Of a stretch of 49,831 nt of DNA, positions 30,866 through 39,928 are shown piece by piece. The notes under the pieces were generated by a model that saw only the letters and a program-made list of their open reading frames with translations, did no database searches and was not told the origin of the DNA. The position numbers and the translations under genes were made by a program. Source of the DNA: Vicinamibacteria bacterium (GTDB lineage Bacteria; Acidobacteriota; Vicinamibacteria; Fen-336; JAGNNV01); contig JAIBCN010000007.1 in assembly GCA_019694155.1 (NCBI GenBank), positions 1 to 49,831 of the forward strand, given 5' to 3'. Numbering within the stretch: the stretch's first letter is position 1; each line of letters opens with the position of its first letter.

Positions 30866-31722
30866 TCACGGATGAGGCAGGGACTCCCAGCCCGAAGGGG
30901 TCCAGCGGAGGAGCGCCGACGTGAGCGCGTGGCCCTGCTCGTCGCTGCCGCGGGCGAGCGCGCGCAGACCCGCCACGTCCTCCCGCGAGCCGGTGAAGTA
31001 GACGAAATCGCGCGATGGCGCGGCCACCATCAGGTCACCCTTCACCTGCGACGCGATAGCCGCCCAGCGCCGGTGCAGAATGAGCCGGCTGGCTTCGTAG
31101 CTGTCACCCTCATGGATCACGCGGTATCCGAGCCCGCCTTCACCCGATCGAACCGCAGGGGTGGAAGCGCCGCCTCCAGGTTCGCTACCGCCAGGGCGTC
31201 GAGGCCGGTCTCGTCCAGCTTCAGCCGCGCCATGTCGCCGCGGTTGACGATACGCATCCCGTCGGGCAGGTCGAACACATAGACGACTGACAGGGAGGCG
31301 GCGAACGGCCGCCGCACGATCTCGCTTTCCTTCGCCTTCTCCGGAGACGTCGCCGTCCCCTGAGAGGCGCGTTGCGCCCCGGCCAGCCACTGCGGGTCCT
31401 TGAGGACCGCGCGCACGTTCTCCTTCTTCACGAAGGAGTCGTCGGCGCCCTGGCCCTCGCCGCTCGCACGCACGGCGCGGGCGATGCTGTCGTCGCAGGC
31501 GTCGGGCCTCTGCGCGCAGTCACGCCACAGGTTGTCGAGATACATCTGGTACTCGGTTCCGTCCTTGCGCGTGAGTGCTACCTTGAAGCGCTCGACCACC
31601 CGCGCCTCGCGCAAGCCGGGCTGCTGGCGCGCTTCGTCGGCGACACGCTCCGTGAACGTGTCCTCGGGCGCGCGGCAGGCGGCGCCCGAAAGCAGGAGCG
31701 CCACGACGATCGATCTCCGCAT
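30866..31722 (-). pseudogene. DUF1444-type lipoprotein gene split by a frameshift
   Basis: Two overlapping frames together make one ~285-residue DUF1444-like protein. The first (31117..31722) has a lipoprotein signal (MRRSIVVALLLSGAACRAP) and the block SLSVVYVFDLPDGMRIVNRGDMARLKLDETGLDALAVANLEAAL; the second carries on in another frame with LGYRVIHEGDSYEASRLILHRRWAAIASQVKGDLMVAAPSRDFVYF. The switch is near 31125-31140, within a G-rich run (GAAGGCGGGCTCGG on the minus strand) where one missing G would restore the frame. This could be a true mutation or a sequencing error. The intact protein would be a surface lipoprotein of unknown role. Confidence 0.7.
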
Positions 31723-31782
31723 GATGGTGGATCTTAGGCTCGGGCCAGCCGGGGTGTCCCGGGCGTGCCGGACGGCGTGAGC

Positions 31783-33792
31783 CTAGGGTTTGACGATTTC
31801 AACCCGCAGTTCCGCCCAGCTGACAAATTCGAAATACTCGACGCGCAGCGTGTGACGCCCGCCATCGATTGACGCCTCGGCTACGACCGACTCGTGAACA
31901 TCAAAGCGGTCGATGACCAGCTTCCCGTCCACCCAGACGCGTATGCCGTCATCCGAGATCGTCCGCAGGACGAACCGGCCTTTCGGGAGATCGACGACGC
32001 CTTCGCCGGTCATGGCCAGGTGGTCGTTCGGCAGACCCGGGGCGATCGCGCGGCCGGACAGATAGTCGATGCGGTCGCTGGTGGTTTCAAGGATCGGCTT
32101 CTGCGCCGAGATGATCGCCATGTCCGGAACCGGGGCCTTGGCGCCGCTGGTGTCGAAGAATCTCAGCCTCCAATCGATCGGGGCGAAGAACCTGGAGTAG
32201 CTGAAATCCCGGCCCGCCGCGTCGCGAAGCGTCACCGTGAAGTCGACGACACGGCGGTTCCCGGGCGTAACCGTGATCTCGCCCGGAATCGAGCCAGACC
32301 GGGCCGATGCCGTAGCACCGCGCACCGAGCGCAGCGTCCACTTCTGCGGCGGGCCGAGCACGCGGAGCTTGAGCGGCGATTCGTCGGAGCGTCCCGCCGG
32401 CCAGAGCTTCGGAGTCGTCCAATCGTAGGGCCCCCACTCGTCGACGATGATGAACTCGCGGCCGCGGCGAGCGCCAGGTGGAAGCAAAGCGTCGATGCCG
32501 TCGCTCATTCGTTCCGGAGCGACGGGAAGGGCGGGAGCGGCCACGGGACCATCGATGACGGCGTTCTCCGTTCTGGTGATCTGCGCCGGCGTCTTGACGC
32601 CGGTCATGGTGTTGGCAGTAATCGCATAGTCGCGGCTGCGTGTGTCGCGGTTCTTCGCGTAGCCCCAGGTCGGATCCTGTGTCTCGTTGGCCCACAGCCG
32701 GATGCCGATGCCGTCGCCGCTGAAGGTATTGCTCGCGATGATGTTGTTTTGCCCGTGTTCGATGGCGATCGCTTCCTGGTTGCGCGCGAACATGTTGCCC
32801 GCGATGACCGAGTCGAAGCTGTAACCGCCCCACACGCCGTGCCAGTTCTCTTCAACGCGGTTGTTGATGAAACGATTGCGACTGAAGGTCGCCTCGATGC
32901 CGTTGGTGGGCGCATGAGAGAAGTCGTTGCCGTAGAACAGATTGTCGTTGGAGCCGCCCTGGCCGGTGTCCATGGTCGACTGGCCGGCCCACAGAAAGAG
33001 GCCGTCGCCGCCGTGGGTGATCGAGTTGTAAGCGACGACGTTGCGGCTGCTCTGCTCGTACATGAGGAGGCCGGCGGAGTCCTGCCCGCGGTTGTAGAAG
33101 CCGTGGCTGTAGCCACGCACGCACCAGTCGATCCGGTTGTGCATCACCTTGCTGTCGGTGACGCGATACAGGCCGATGCCGAGGCTCGACAGGAACGAGA
33201 AGTCGTTGTTCGAGATGGTGAGATTGCGGGAACGGGTGATCATCAAACCGTTCTGGCCCCGGCGCGCGATATTGCGGTCGATCCGACCGCCGTCGATGCC
33301 GGCCAGGTAGATCCCGGCGCCGTAGCGCAGCCACTCGTCCTTCTCGTTCTGGTGATACGACATCCAGTCGACGAGGCTCTCCTTCTCGACGCGGCTGTAC
33401 AGGCGCTGCTTCCAGTTGCGGCTGACGTCGTTGCCTTCGATGCGCAGGTCCTTCACGTTGCGCGCGTGGATGCCCACCTTGAAGCCGCGAATCCGTGCGT
33501 TGCGAATGGAGACGTGCTCACCTCCATCGATCAGGATGGCGAGTCCCTGGTACTTGTCGGGGGCGGCCGAGTCCGGCGATCCAACCAGCTCCACGCCGCT
33601 CAGGTCGAGATCAATGTTGGAGCCGCGGACGGTGATGACGGGCGCTTCGAGACCCGCGCTTGGGATTCGATATGTCCCGCGTCGGAGCGTGGTGTTTCGA
33701 TCGATGACGAGGCCGGCGCGGATCGGGGTCGCGGCTTCCGGGAAAACTGGCGTCGTCGCGACCAGAGCAAGCGCCAGAGCGTGGAAAAGCAC
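31783..33792 (-). CDS. Secreted right-handed beta-helix (NosD-like) protein with PA14-like C-terminal domain
   Basis: A 669-residue secreted protein. A short signal peptide (MLFHALALALVATTPVFPEA) is followed by a parallel beta-helix with many short N-rich turns (INxNxIxxN pattern: NIARRGQNGLMITRSRNLTISNNDFS, NRFINNRVEENWHGVWGGYSFDSVIAGNMF), typical of carbohydrate-acting or periplasmic copper NosD-type proteins. The last ~90 residues (LPKGRFVLRTISDDGIRVWVDGKLVIDRFDVHES..GGRHTLRVEYFEFVSWAELRVEI) look like a PA14 carbohydrate-binding domain. Probably acts on or binds a polysaccharide; no catalytic residues can be named. It stands alone. Confidence 0.85.
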   Translation of the reverse strand: MLFHALALALVATTPVFPEAATPIRAGLVIDRNTTLRRGTYRIPSAGLEAPVITVRGSNIDLDLSGVELVGSPDSAAPDKYQGLAILIDGGEHVSIRNARIRGFKVGIHARNVKDLRIEGNDVSRNWKQRLYSRVEKESLVDWMSYHQNEKDEWLRYGAGIYLAGIDGGRIDRNIARRGQNGLMITRSRNLTISNNDFSFLSSLGIGLYRVTDSKVMHNRIDWCVRGYSHGFYNRGQDSAGLLMYEQSSRNVVAYNSITHGGDGLFLWAGQSTMDTGQGGSNDNLFYGNDFSHAPTNGIEATFSRNRFINNRVEENWHGVWGGYSFDSVIAGNMFARNQEAIAIEHGQNNIIASNTFSGDGIGIRLWANETQDPTWGYAKNRDTRSRDYAITANTMTGVKTPAQITRTENAVIDGPVAAPALPVAPERMSDGIDALLPPGARRGREFIIVDEWGPYDWTTPKLWPAGRSDESPLKLRVLGPPQKWTLRSVRGATASARSGSIPGEITVTPGNRRVVDFTVTLRDAAGRDFSYSRFFAPIDWRLRFFDTSGAKAPVPDMAIISAQKPILETTSDRIDYLSGRAIAPGLPNDHLAMTGEGVVDLPKGRFVLRTISDDGIRVWVDGKLVIDRFDVHESVVAEASIDGGRHTLRVEYFEFVSWAELRVEIVKP

Positions 33793-33901
33793 GATGCCAC
33801 TTTAGCGTCCATCCGGGGGCGCGCCGCGGCAGGCTTTGGCCATGTGCCCCAGGCGCTCGAGCAGTGGGCCCAGGAACTGTGCATGGGATTAGGATTCCGC
33901 C

Positions 33902-36856
33902 ATGCGCGGGGGATGGAACACCGGAAGTCTCCTTCCTGCGCTCGTGCTCGTTCTGGCCACGGCCACGGGCGCCCTGGCCCTCGACCCCTCCCGGCAGCTG
34001 ACCCAGTACGTCCAGACCGTCTGGCGGATGGAGAACGGGCTTCCCCACAACACCATGCGGGCGATCGTTCAGTCTCGCGACGGGTACATCTGGCTCGGAA
34101 CATACGGTGGACTCGTCCGGTTCGACGGCGTGCGCTTCAAGGTGTTCGATAACCGGAACTCGGGCCTGCGGGACAACGAAGTCCGAACTCTGGCGGAAGA
34201 CCGGGATGGGGCCATCTGGGTCGGCACCTCGTCGGGAGGGCTTCATCGCCTGCGGGGAGAAACCCTGATGCCCTTCGACAAGGGCATCCCTCACCGGACG
34301 ATCAACGCGCTGACTCTCGCGGGAGACGGAAGCCTCTATGTCGGGTCGAGCGGAGGCGTCTATCAGATCAGCAACGGAGAAGCGCGGCACATCGGAGACT
34401 CCGATGAGAGCGGGATGCACGTTCAGGCGCTCCTCGACGACGGAGACCGCATGTGGATCGGCTCGACAACCGGGCTGTTCCTCCTCGCGCAAAACCGAAT
34501 CTCGCGCGTGCCGATTCCTGACTCCGGTGAAACGGCGATCAGCGCGCTGTTCAAGGACAAGGCGGGCCGTCTGTGGATCGGCCTCATCACGCGCCTGCTG
34601 GAGATGGAGAGGGCGGGAGCGGCCGATCCTCCCGTGATGCGCCGCCAATGGCGGCTTCCCGACGTCTGGGGCATGATCTCCGCGATCCTCGAAGATCGCG
34701 ACGGCAACGTCTGGATCGGCACGTACGGCGGGGGCCTCTACCGGATCGTGGGCGGACGCCTGGATCGGTTCTCGATCGAACGCGGCTTCGTCGACCATCG
34801 GCCATGGGGTCTGCACGAGGACCGCGAGGGCAACTTATGGGTGGCGACGCGTTCCGGGCTTGTCCGACTGACGGACGGGCCGGCAACGACCTTCGGTGCG
34901 CTCGAAGGGCTGCCCGTGGACCTCACGCGGGCGGTGGCGGAAGACCGGGACGGGAGCACCCTGGTGGGGACGACGAACGGGATGGCGCGGCTTCGCGGCG
35001 GCGAGGTCCGCGCCTTCACGACCCGGGACGGCCTGCCGCCGGGCGCGGTGAGGGGATTTCTGCGGGACCGCAGGGGGCGGTTGTGGATCGCGACCCAGGA
35101 TGGGGCCATCGAGATGAACACGGTCCAAGACTCGTTCGGCCGACGGGTCGGTGTCGCGGATGGCGCGCCTTCAAACGGGATGCGATTCCTCGTGGAAGAC
35201 CAGGAAGGACGCGTCTGGCTAGGCACCGAGGCCGGGGTCGCCCTCGCGCGGCACGGGCTGGGCGAAGGCCGCATCGAGGTGCCTCCCGCGCTCGCCGATC
35301 TGCGAACCCACGTCATCGAAGCGCTCTATGTGGATCGTGAAGGCGGCCTTTGGGTCGGCACGCTTCGGGCCGGACTCGTTCACCTGTCCAAAGGGACCGT
35401 CGAACGGTCGCCGCTGATGGAAGGAGCGTCCATCGGGGTCAGGGCCTTCTATGAGGACGAAGAGGGGACGATCTATGTGGGAACGATCGGCAGCGGCCTG
35501 TTCGTGCGGCGGCGCCACGAGTCCTCGTTCCGGCGCATCACCACCAGGGAGGGTCTGGCTGACGATGCGATCTGGAGCGTTCTCCAGGACGGGGACACCC
35601 TGTGGATGTCGACGGATCGCGGCGTGTTGGCCACGACGCGTTCTTCGATCATGGCTTTCCTCGATGGCAAGGCTGCGACGGTGGTGGTGGACCGGGTGAT
35701 CGGCACCCGGGACGGCATGAAGAGCATGGAGTGCAACGGCGGCGGGGGCCTCGCCGGCGTGCTCGCCCGGGACGGCCGCCTGTGGTTCCCCACGGCGCGC
35801 GGCGTGGTGGTGATCGATCCGAAGAAGGTGAACGCGCCGGCCCGGAGGCCCGGGCTCGCGATCGAAGAGACAGTGATCGATCGTGTGGTGCAGCCGACGA
35901 GGACCGTGATCGACGTCCCCCCGGGCGCGCGCGACGTCGAAATCCACTACACCGGCTTCAACTACCTCGATCCCGACAGCCTCAGGTTCCGGTACCGCCT
36001 CGAGGGCTACGACCGCACCTGGGTGGACGCTTTGGACCGGCGGGTCGCCTATTTCGCGAGGCTTCCGCCCGGCGACTATCGCTTTCTGGTGGAAGGCTCG
36101 ATTCGCGGCGGAGAGTGGAGCGAGGCGCCCGAGCCGAGACGGGTGATCGTGCATCCCCGCCTCGTGGAAACGGTCGCCTTCCGCGCGGCTGCCACGATGG
36201 TGGCCCTCGGCATCGTCGCCGGACTCGTGAGTCGCCGGACCCGGCAGATCCGAGCCCGGGAGGATGAACTGACCGCGCTCGTCGCCGTGCGCACGGCCGA
36301 GCTTCAGGAGGCGAACGCGCAACTCGGCCGTCTGGTGTCCGTCGACCATCTCACGGGAATCGCGAATCACCGGCGCCTGGCCGAGTTCCTCGAGCAGGAG
36401 TGGCTGCGATGCCAGCGAGGCCATGAAACCCTCTCGCTGCTGCTGTGCGACATCGACGACTTCAAGGCGTTCAACGATACGCAGGGGCACCAGGCGGGCG
36501 ATGCGTGCCTGCGGAGGATCGCGCAGGTGCTCGACGAAACGGTCCAGCGCAGCACGGATCTCGCCGCGCGATACGGCGGGGAGGAGTTCGCCGTGGTGCT
36601 CCCGTCCACGGACGAAGCCGGGGCGCGAGCGGTCGCGGAGAGCATCCAGGCGGCGACCCGCGCGCTCGCCATGCCGCACGGTGCGTCGCGTGCCGCGGAG
36701 CACGTGACGTTTTCGATCGGATGCGCCAGCGTTCGTCCGCAGCCGGGCGAGCCGAGCCGGGTTGCCGACCTCCTGGCCGCGGCGGACCGCGCGCTCTACC
36801 TCGCGAAGAACAGCGGGCGCAACCGCGTCTGCCAGCACGAGCCCCCGGTCATCTAG
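33902..36856 (+). CDS. Membrane-bound sensor diguanylate cyclase (two-component propeller, Y_Y_Y, GGDEF)
   Basis: A 984-residue sensor enzyme. After a signal peptide (SLLPALVLVLATATGALAL) come about fourteen blades of the periplasmic regulator propeller (repeated GxIWxGTxxGGLxRxxG), then a Y_Y_Y domain (VEIHYTGFNYLDPDSLRFRYRLEGYDRTWVD), one membrane helix (VAFRAAATMVALGIVAGLVS), a short coiled coil, and a GGDEF domain. The active loop is GGEEF at 892-896, so synthesis of cyclic di-GMP from two GTP should be possible. An RxxD product-inhibition site (RSTD) lies five residues upstream. The propeller is expected to sense an extracellular carbohydrate or other ligand. No phosphotransfer domain is present, so the signal goes directly to c-di-GMP. 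Confidence 0.95.
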   Translation: MRGGWNTGSLLPALVLVLATATGALALDPSRQLTQYVQTVWRMENGLPHNTMRAIVQSRDGYIWLGTYGGLVRFDGVRFKVFDNRNSGLRDNEVRTLAEDRDGAIWVGTSSGGLHRLRGETLMPFDKGIPHRTINALTLAGDGSLYVGSSGGVYQISNGEARHIGDSDESGMHVQALLDDGDRMWIGSTTGLFLLAQNRISRVPIPDSGETAISALFKDKAGRLWIGLITRLLEMERAGAADPPVMRRQWRLPDVWGMISAILEDRDGNVWIGTYGGGLYRIVGGRLDRFSIERGFVDHRPWGLHEDREGNLWVATRSGLVRLTDGPATTFGALEGLPVDLTRAVAEDRDGSTLVGTTNGMARLRGGEVRAFTTRDGLPPGAVRGFLRDRRGRLWIATQDGAIEMNTVQDSFGRRVGVADGAPSNGMRFLVEDQEGRVWLGTEAGVALARHGLGEGRIEVPPALADLRTHVIEALYVDREGGLWVGTLRAGLVHLSKGTVERSPLMEGASIGVRAFYEDEEGTIYVGTIGSGLFVRRRHESSFRRITTREGLADDAIWSVLQDGDTLWMSTDRGVLATTRSSIMAFLDGKAATVVVDRVIGTRDGMKSMECNGGGGLAGVLARDGRLWFPTARGVVVIDPKKVNAPARRPGLAIEETVIDRVVQPTRTVIDVPPGARDVEIHYTGFNYLDPDSLRFRYRLEGYDRTWVDALDRRVAYFARLPPGDYRFLVEGSIRGGEWSEAPEPRRVIVHPRLVETVAFRAAATMVALGIVAGLVSRRTRQIRAREDELTALVAVRTAELQEANAQLGRLVSVDHLTGIANHRRLAEFLEQEWLRCQRGHETLSLLLCDIDDFKAFNDTQGHQAGDACLRRIAQVLDETVQRSTDLAARYGGEEFAVVLPSTDEAGARAVAESIQAATRALAMPHGASRAAEHVTFSIGCASVRPQPGEPSRVADLLAAADRALYLAKNSGRNRVCQHEPPVI

Positions 36857-36997
36857 AAGCCGCCAATGAGGCATTCTGCTCATGGCCCGGGGCGCCGGTC
36901 TCACATACGCTGGCGCTGAAAACGGGGTCTTTGGAGCCTGAGGCAGCCGGCAGGACTCGAAGCCGCCCCGCGCGTTTCTAAAGAACCCAGGAAAGCC

Positions 36998-37369
36998 ATG
37001 GAAAAGAAACCGACGGACTTGATTCAGGAAGGGGACGCGGCGCTTTTGGCTGCGGCTCAGGAGAGGATGAGGCCCCTGGAAGACGTGGTGGCCTACTCGG
37101 TCTGCCACAACTCGCGCCTTTCCATCCGGTTATATCTGGCGGGCTACCTCGAGAAGCACGGCGTCGTGCCCGAAGCGGGCTGGAGCCTCAACGACCTTCT
37201 GAAGAGATGCACAGCCGTCAATCCGGACTTCTCGAAAGTCGATATCTCAGAGGTCGAGTGCCGCGGCGGGAAGGGCGATCGGAACGAGTATTGCCTCGCC
37301 GTCGCCCAGGTCACGAACTGCTTCGAGGCCGCGAGCGAAGTCAAGAAGCTGATCCATTCGATTCGCTGA
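36998..37369 (+). CDS. Small helical protein, possibly HEPN-like
   Basis: A 123-residue, mostly helical soluble protein preceded by AGGAAAG at a good distance. The order of helices and the NSRLSIRLYLAGYLEKHGVVP..SLNDLLKRCTAVNPDF block, followed by a second half with EYCLAVAQVTNCFEAASEVKKLI, recalls HEPN nucleotide-processing or RNase-like domains, but the RxxxxH motif of HEPN ribonucleases is absent. No toxin or antitoxin partner is adjacent. The family assignment is tentative. Confidence 0.6.
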   Translation: MEKKPTDLIQEGDAALLAAAQERMRPLEDVVAYSVCHNSRLSIRLYLAGYLEKHGVVPEAGWSLNDLLKRCTAVNPDFSKVDISEVECRGGKGDRNEYCLAVAQVTNCFEAASEVKKLIHSIR

Positions 37370-37599
37370 GTCGCCAGCCCGGTCCCCGTCGCGCCTCGCC
37401 GCTCTCGGGGAGCCCCAGCCAAGGCGGAGGCAGGCATCCCGCACCAGGCGATTCCCACCAGGCGAGTGGCGGATCATGCTCGTATCGCCTACGCTCTTCT
37501 TATGGACGATGGGGTTGACTTGGACGACACGAGTCGCGCGTCGTCCCATTGCACGCGGGTGGACGGGGCCTCACGAGGGATGAGAGTCGGTCCCGGACC

Positions 37600-38790
37600 A
37601 TGGGCGTGATCCAGCGCTATCGGCTCACGCGGCTCTGGCGCGTCTTCTTTACGCTTCTGGTCGCGGCCCCATTTTTCGGGGCCTTCGCAATCGTCGTGCT
37701 CACCATTCGTGATCCACCGAAGGACGAGTGGCAGGCGACCCTTCACGCCGTTGAAATCGCCGGCCTTGTTTTGTTCGCGGGCGTGATGACTCGAGTTGCG
37801 TTTCAGCACCACATCGAGTTCGGAGCTGGCTACTTGCGCGTGAGCGGTTTGGGCGGCCCCAGTTTTTCACTTTCCGACATAGTCGGCTGGCAGCTTGGGC
37901 GAGCCACGACTCCCGCGACGTATGTCTTCGTGAAAAGAGACGGATCGAGGGTGCCTGTTCCGGCGATGTTCGAATTTGACGCCCGCTACTTCGAATGGCT
38001 CGACTCGATCCCGAACATTGACGTGCAATCGGAGGTCGAGCAATTGAGGACCATCGCGGCAGACGACCGTCTTGGCGGCACGCAGGAGGATCGCCTCCTC
38101 CTGCTCGAACGTGTCCGAAATGAGTGTCGCTGGATCAACCGCGTGGGCTGGGTCCTCGGCCTGTGGGCGTTTGTGTTCCCAACCCCTTACCTGCCTTTGA
38201 TGACCTGCCTTCTCGTCTCACCTTGGTTCGCGCTTGCATATGCATGGTCCCGGCGCGGCCTCGTTCAATTCGACGAGCTCCCGGGGGACGCCCGCCCGAG
38301 TCTTGCGTCGCTGGCGCTCTTCCAGCCGATCTGTCTCGCGACCCGTGCCCTGCTCGACTTCGACGTCGTTGCGCCGCGATTGGCGGTCCTGGGTCCGGCT
38401 CTGGCGATTGGTGGGATTCTGGGAATGCTCGCCGCCTTCGTGGACGCCAGTCCGCGCCGGACGGCTCTCTCACGCTCGCTGGGTCTCGTTGTCGCGCTGG
38501 TCTATGGATGGGCCGCGGTTGTCTCCGTGAACTGCCTGCTCGATACCAGAGATGCGCCACGAATCGATCGAGCGCGCGTCCTGGGCCGACACATCGTTGC
38601 CGGCAAGGCCCGGAGGTACGTGCTCGAGATCCGCGGGTACGGAGAACATGATGTCGCTCGCCACGTGTACGACGCCGCGGCACCGGGAACCGAGGTGTGC
38701 GCGGCTGTGCATCCGGGCGCGCTGGGCTTGGAGTGGCTCGGGATCGACACTTGCTCCAACTGCTGCCCTCAGGAGAGTAGCGCGAAATAG
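37600..38790 (+). CDS. Multi-spanning membrane protein, unknown function
   Basis: A 396-residue membrane protein I do not recognise. Two N-terminal helices (VFFTLLVAAPFFGAFAIVVL, LHAVEIAGLVLFAGVMTRVAF) are followed by a PH-like beta domain (residues ~70-125, FGAGYLRVSGLGGPSFSLSDIVGWQLG..VFVKRDGSRVPVP), then more helices (VGWVLGLWAFVFPTPYLPLM, LAVLGPALAIGGILGMLAAF, LGLVVALVYGWAAVVSVNCL) and an external C-terminal part of ~80 residues with paired cysteines (CSNCC near the end). The ATG at 37600 is preferred over one 17 codons earlier because the extra residues are arginine rich and out of character. GC content is slightly lower than around it. Confidence 0.75.
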   Translation: MGVIQRYRLTRLWRVFFTLLVAAPFFGAFAIVVLTIRDPPKDEWQATLHAVEIAGLVLFAGVMTRVAFQHHIEFGAGYLRVSGLGGPSFSLSDIVGWQLGRATTPATYVFVKRDGSRVPVPAMFEFDARYFEWLDSIPNIDVQSEVEQLRTIAADDRLGGTQEDRLLLLERVRNECRWINRVGWVLGLWAFVFPTPYLPLMTCLLVSPWFALAYAWSRRGLVQFDELPGDARPSLASLALFQPICLATRALLDFDVVAPRLAVLGPALAIGGILGMLAAFVDASPRRTALSRSLGLVVALVYGWAAVVSVNCLLDTRDAPRIDRARVLGRHIVAGKARRYVLEIRGYGEHDVARHVYDAAAPGTEVCAAVHPGALGLEWLGIDTCSNCCPQESSAK

Positions 38791-38962
38791 CCCGCGACTC
38801 GGTGCGACAGCCATTCGGCTCCTCTTCCGCTACGTCGAGAGAATGACGGCCGAGAGCCACAACCTCCGTCGGTTCGGCCCGTGCCGTTTGTGTGCACCGG
38901 AGGTCAAGCGTCTGAATTAGGCTTCCCTCCCCCACTCCAAGAGGGGCCGAAATGGAGACTCC

Positions 38963-39859
38963 GTGGACCTGAAGCGTGCCGTGATCGACCTCATGCCGGC
39001 CCCGCTGGTTCGGACCTTTGCTGCGCCCTACATCGCGGGGAAGGGCGTCTCGAGCGGCGTGGCGAAAGCGGACGACCTGCACAAGCGGCTGGGGCTCTAT
39101 TCCACTCTCGATCTGCTCGGCGAGGAAGTGTTCCTCCGCGAGGACGTGGAGGCCACGGTGCAGGTCTACTTCCGCATGATCGAGGCGCTCAAGGATCGCC
39201 CCTACGCGAGCATCAGTCTGAAGCCGACCCAGATCGGCATCAATCAAACCCTGTCCTACTGCCAGGACAACCTGCGCCGGATCACCGCCGCGGCCGCCGC
39301 CCACGGGATGCGCATCACCCTGGACATGGAAGATCGGACCCTCACCGACGCCAGCCTGGTCATGTACAAGGCCGTTCGCAGCGAGTTCGACAACATCGGC
39401 ATCGTGCTGCAAAGCCGTCTCTTCCGCACTCCTGACGACATCAAGTCTCTGCACGCCCGACCCTGCCGGGTCCGAATCTGCATCGGCATCTACAAGGAGC
39501 GCGCCGAGGTCGCTTTGCAGGACAAGCCGGACATGAAAGAAAGGCTCTTCGAGCAGGTGCAGCTCCTGCTCGACCATGGCCACTATCCTGAGATCGCCAC
39601 CCACGACGAACCCCTGGTCCGCCGATGCATCGAGCACCTCGACAAACGGGGAGTGGCGAAGGACGCCTACGAATTCCAGATGCTCCTGGGAGTCCCCCGC
39701 GGCGAACTGCAGGGGGAGATCGTGAAGCGAGGGCAGATCATGCGGCTCTATGTCCCCTTCGCCGAGGACTGGAAGTACGCCACCCGGTATCTGAAGCGCC
39801 GCCTCGCCGCCAACCCGGCCATGGCCTTCATGGTGATGAAGAACCTGTCCGGCCGGTAA
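38963..39859 (+). CDS. putA: Proline dehydrogenase (monofunctional, PutA/PRODH type)
   Basis: FAD-dependent oxidation of proline to pyrroline-5-carboxylate at the membrane, passing electrons to quinone. A 298-residue single-domain PRODH of the small monofunctional type. Substrate and flavin residues are in the usual blocks (SLKPTQIG, RITLDMEDRTLTD, IGIYKERAEVALQDK, EFQMLLGVPRG and the final YLKRRLAANPAM). The GTG start has GGAGA 6 nt upstream. No pyrroline-5-carboxylate dehydrogenase gene is adjacent, so it must be encoded elsewhere. The symbol putA is used in the sense of the PRODH domain only. Confidence 0.93.
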   Translation: MDLKRAVIDLMPAPLVRTFAAPYIAGKGVSSGVAKADDLHKRLGLYSTLDLLGEEVFLREDVEATVQVYFRMIEALKDRPYASISLKPTQIGINQTLSYCQDNLRRITAAAAAHGMRITLDMEDRTLTDASLVMYKAVRSEFDNIGIVLQSRLFRTPDDIKSLHARPCRVRICIGIYKERAEVALQDKPDMKERLFEQVQLLLDHGHYPEIATHDEPLVRRCIEHLDKRGVAKDAYEFQMLLGVPRGELQGEIVKRGQIMRLYVPFAEDWKYATRYLKRRLAANPAMAFMVMKNLSGR

Positions 39860-39928
39860 AGGGAGGGGAACCGTCGTCCTGGCCGACCCGACAAGCCTGT
39901 TCTGGGACGCACAGTGGGCCGAGCTCCG

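Noticed and set aside
36998..37369. HEPN toxin of a toxin-antitoxin pair
   Set aside because: The RxxxxH ribonuclease motif is missing and no nucleotidyltransferase or other antitoxin gene is adjacent.
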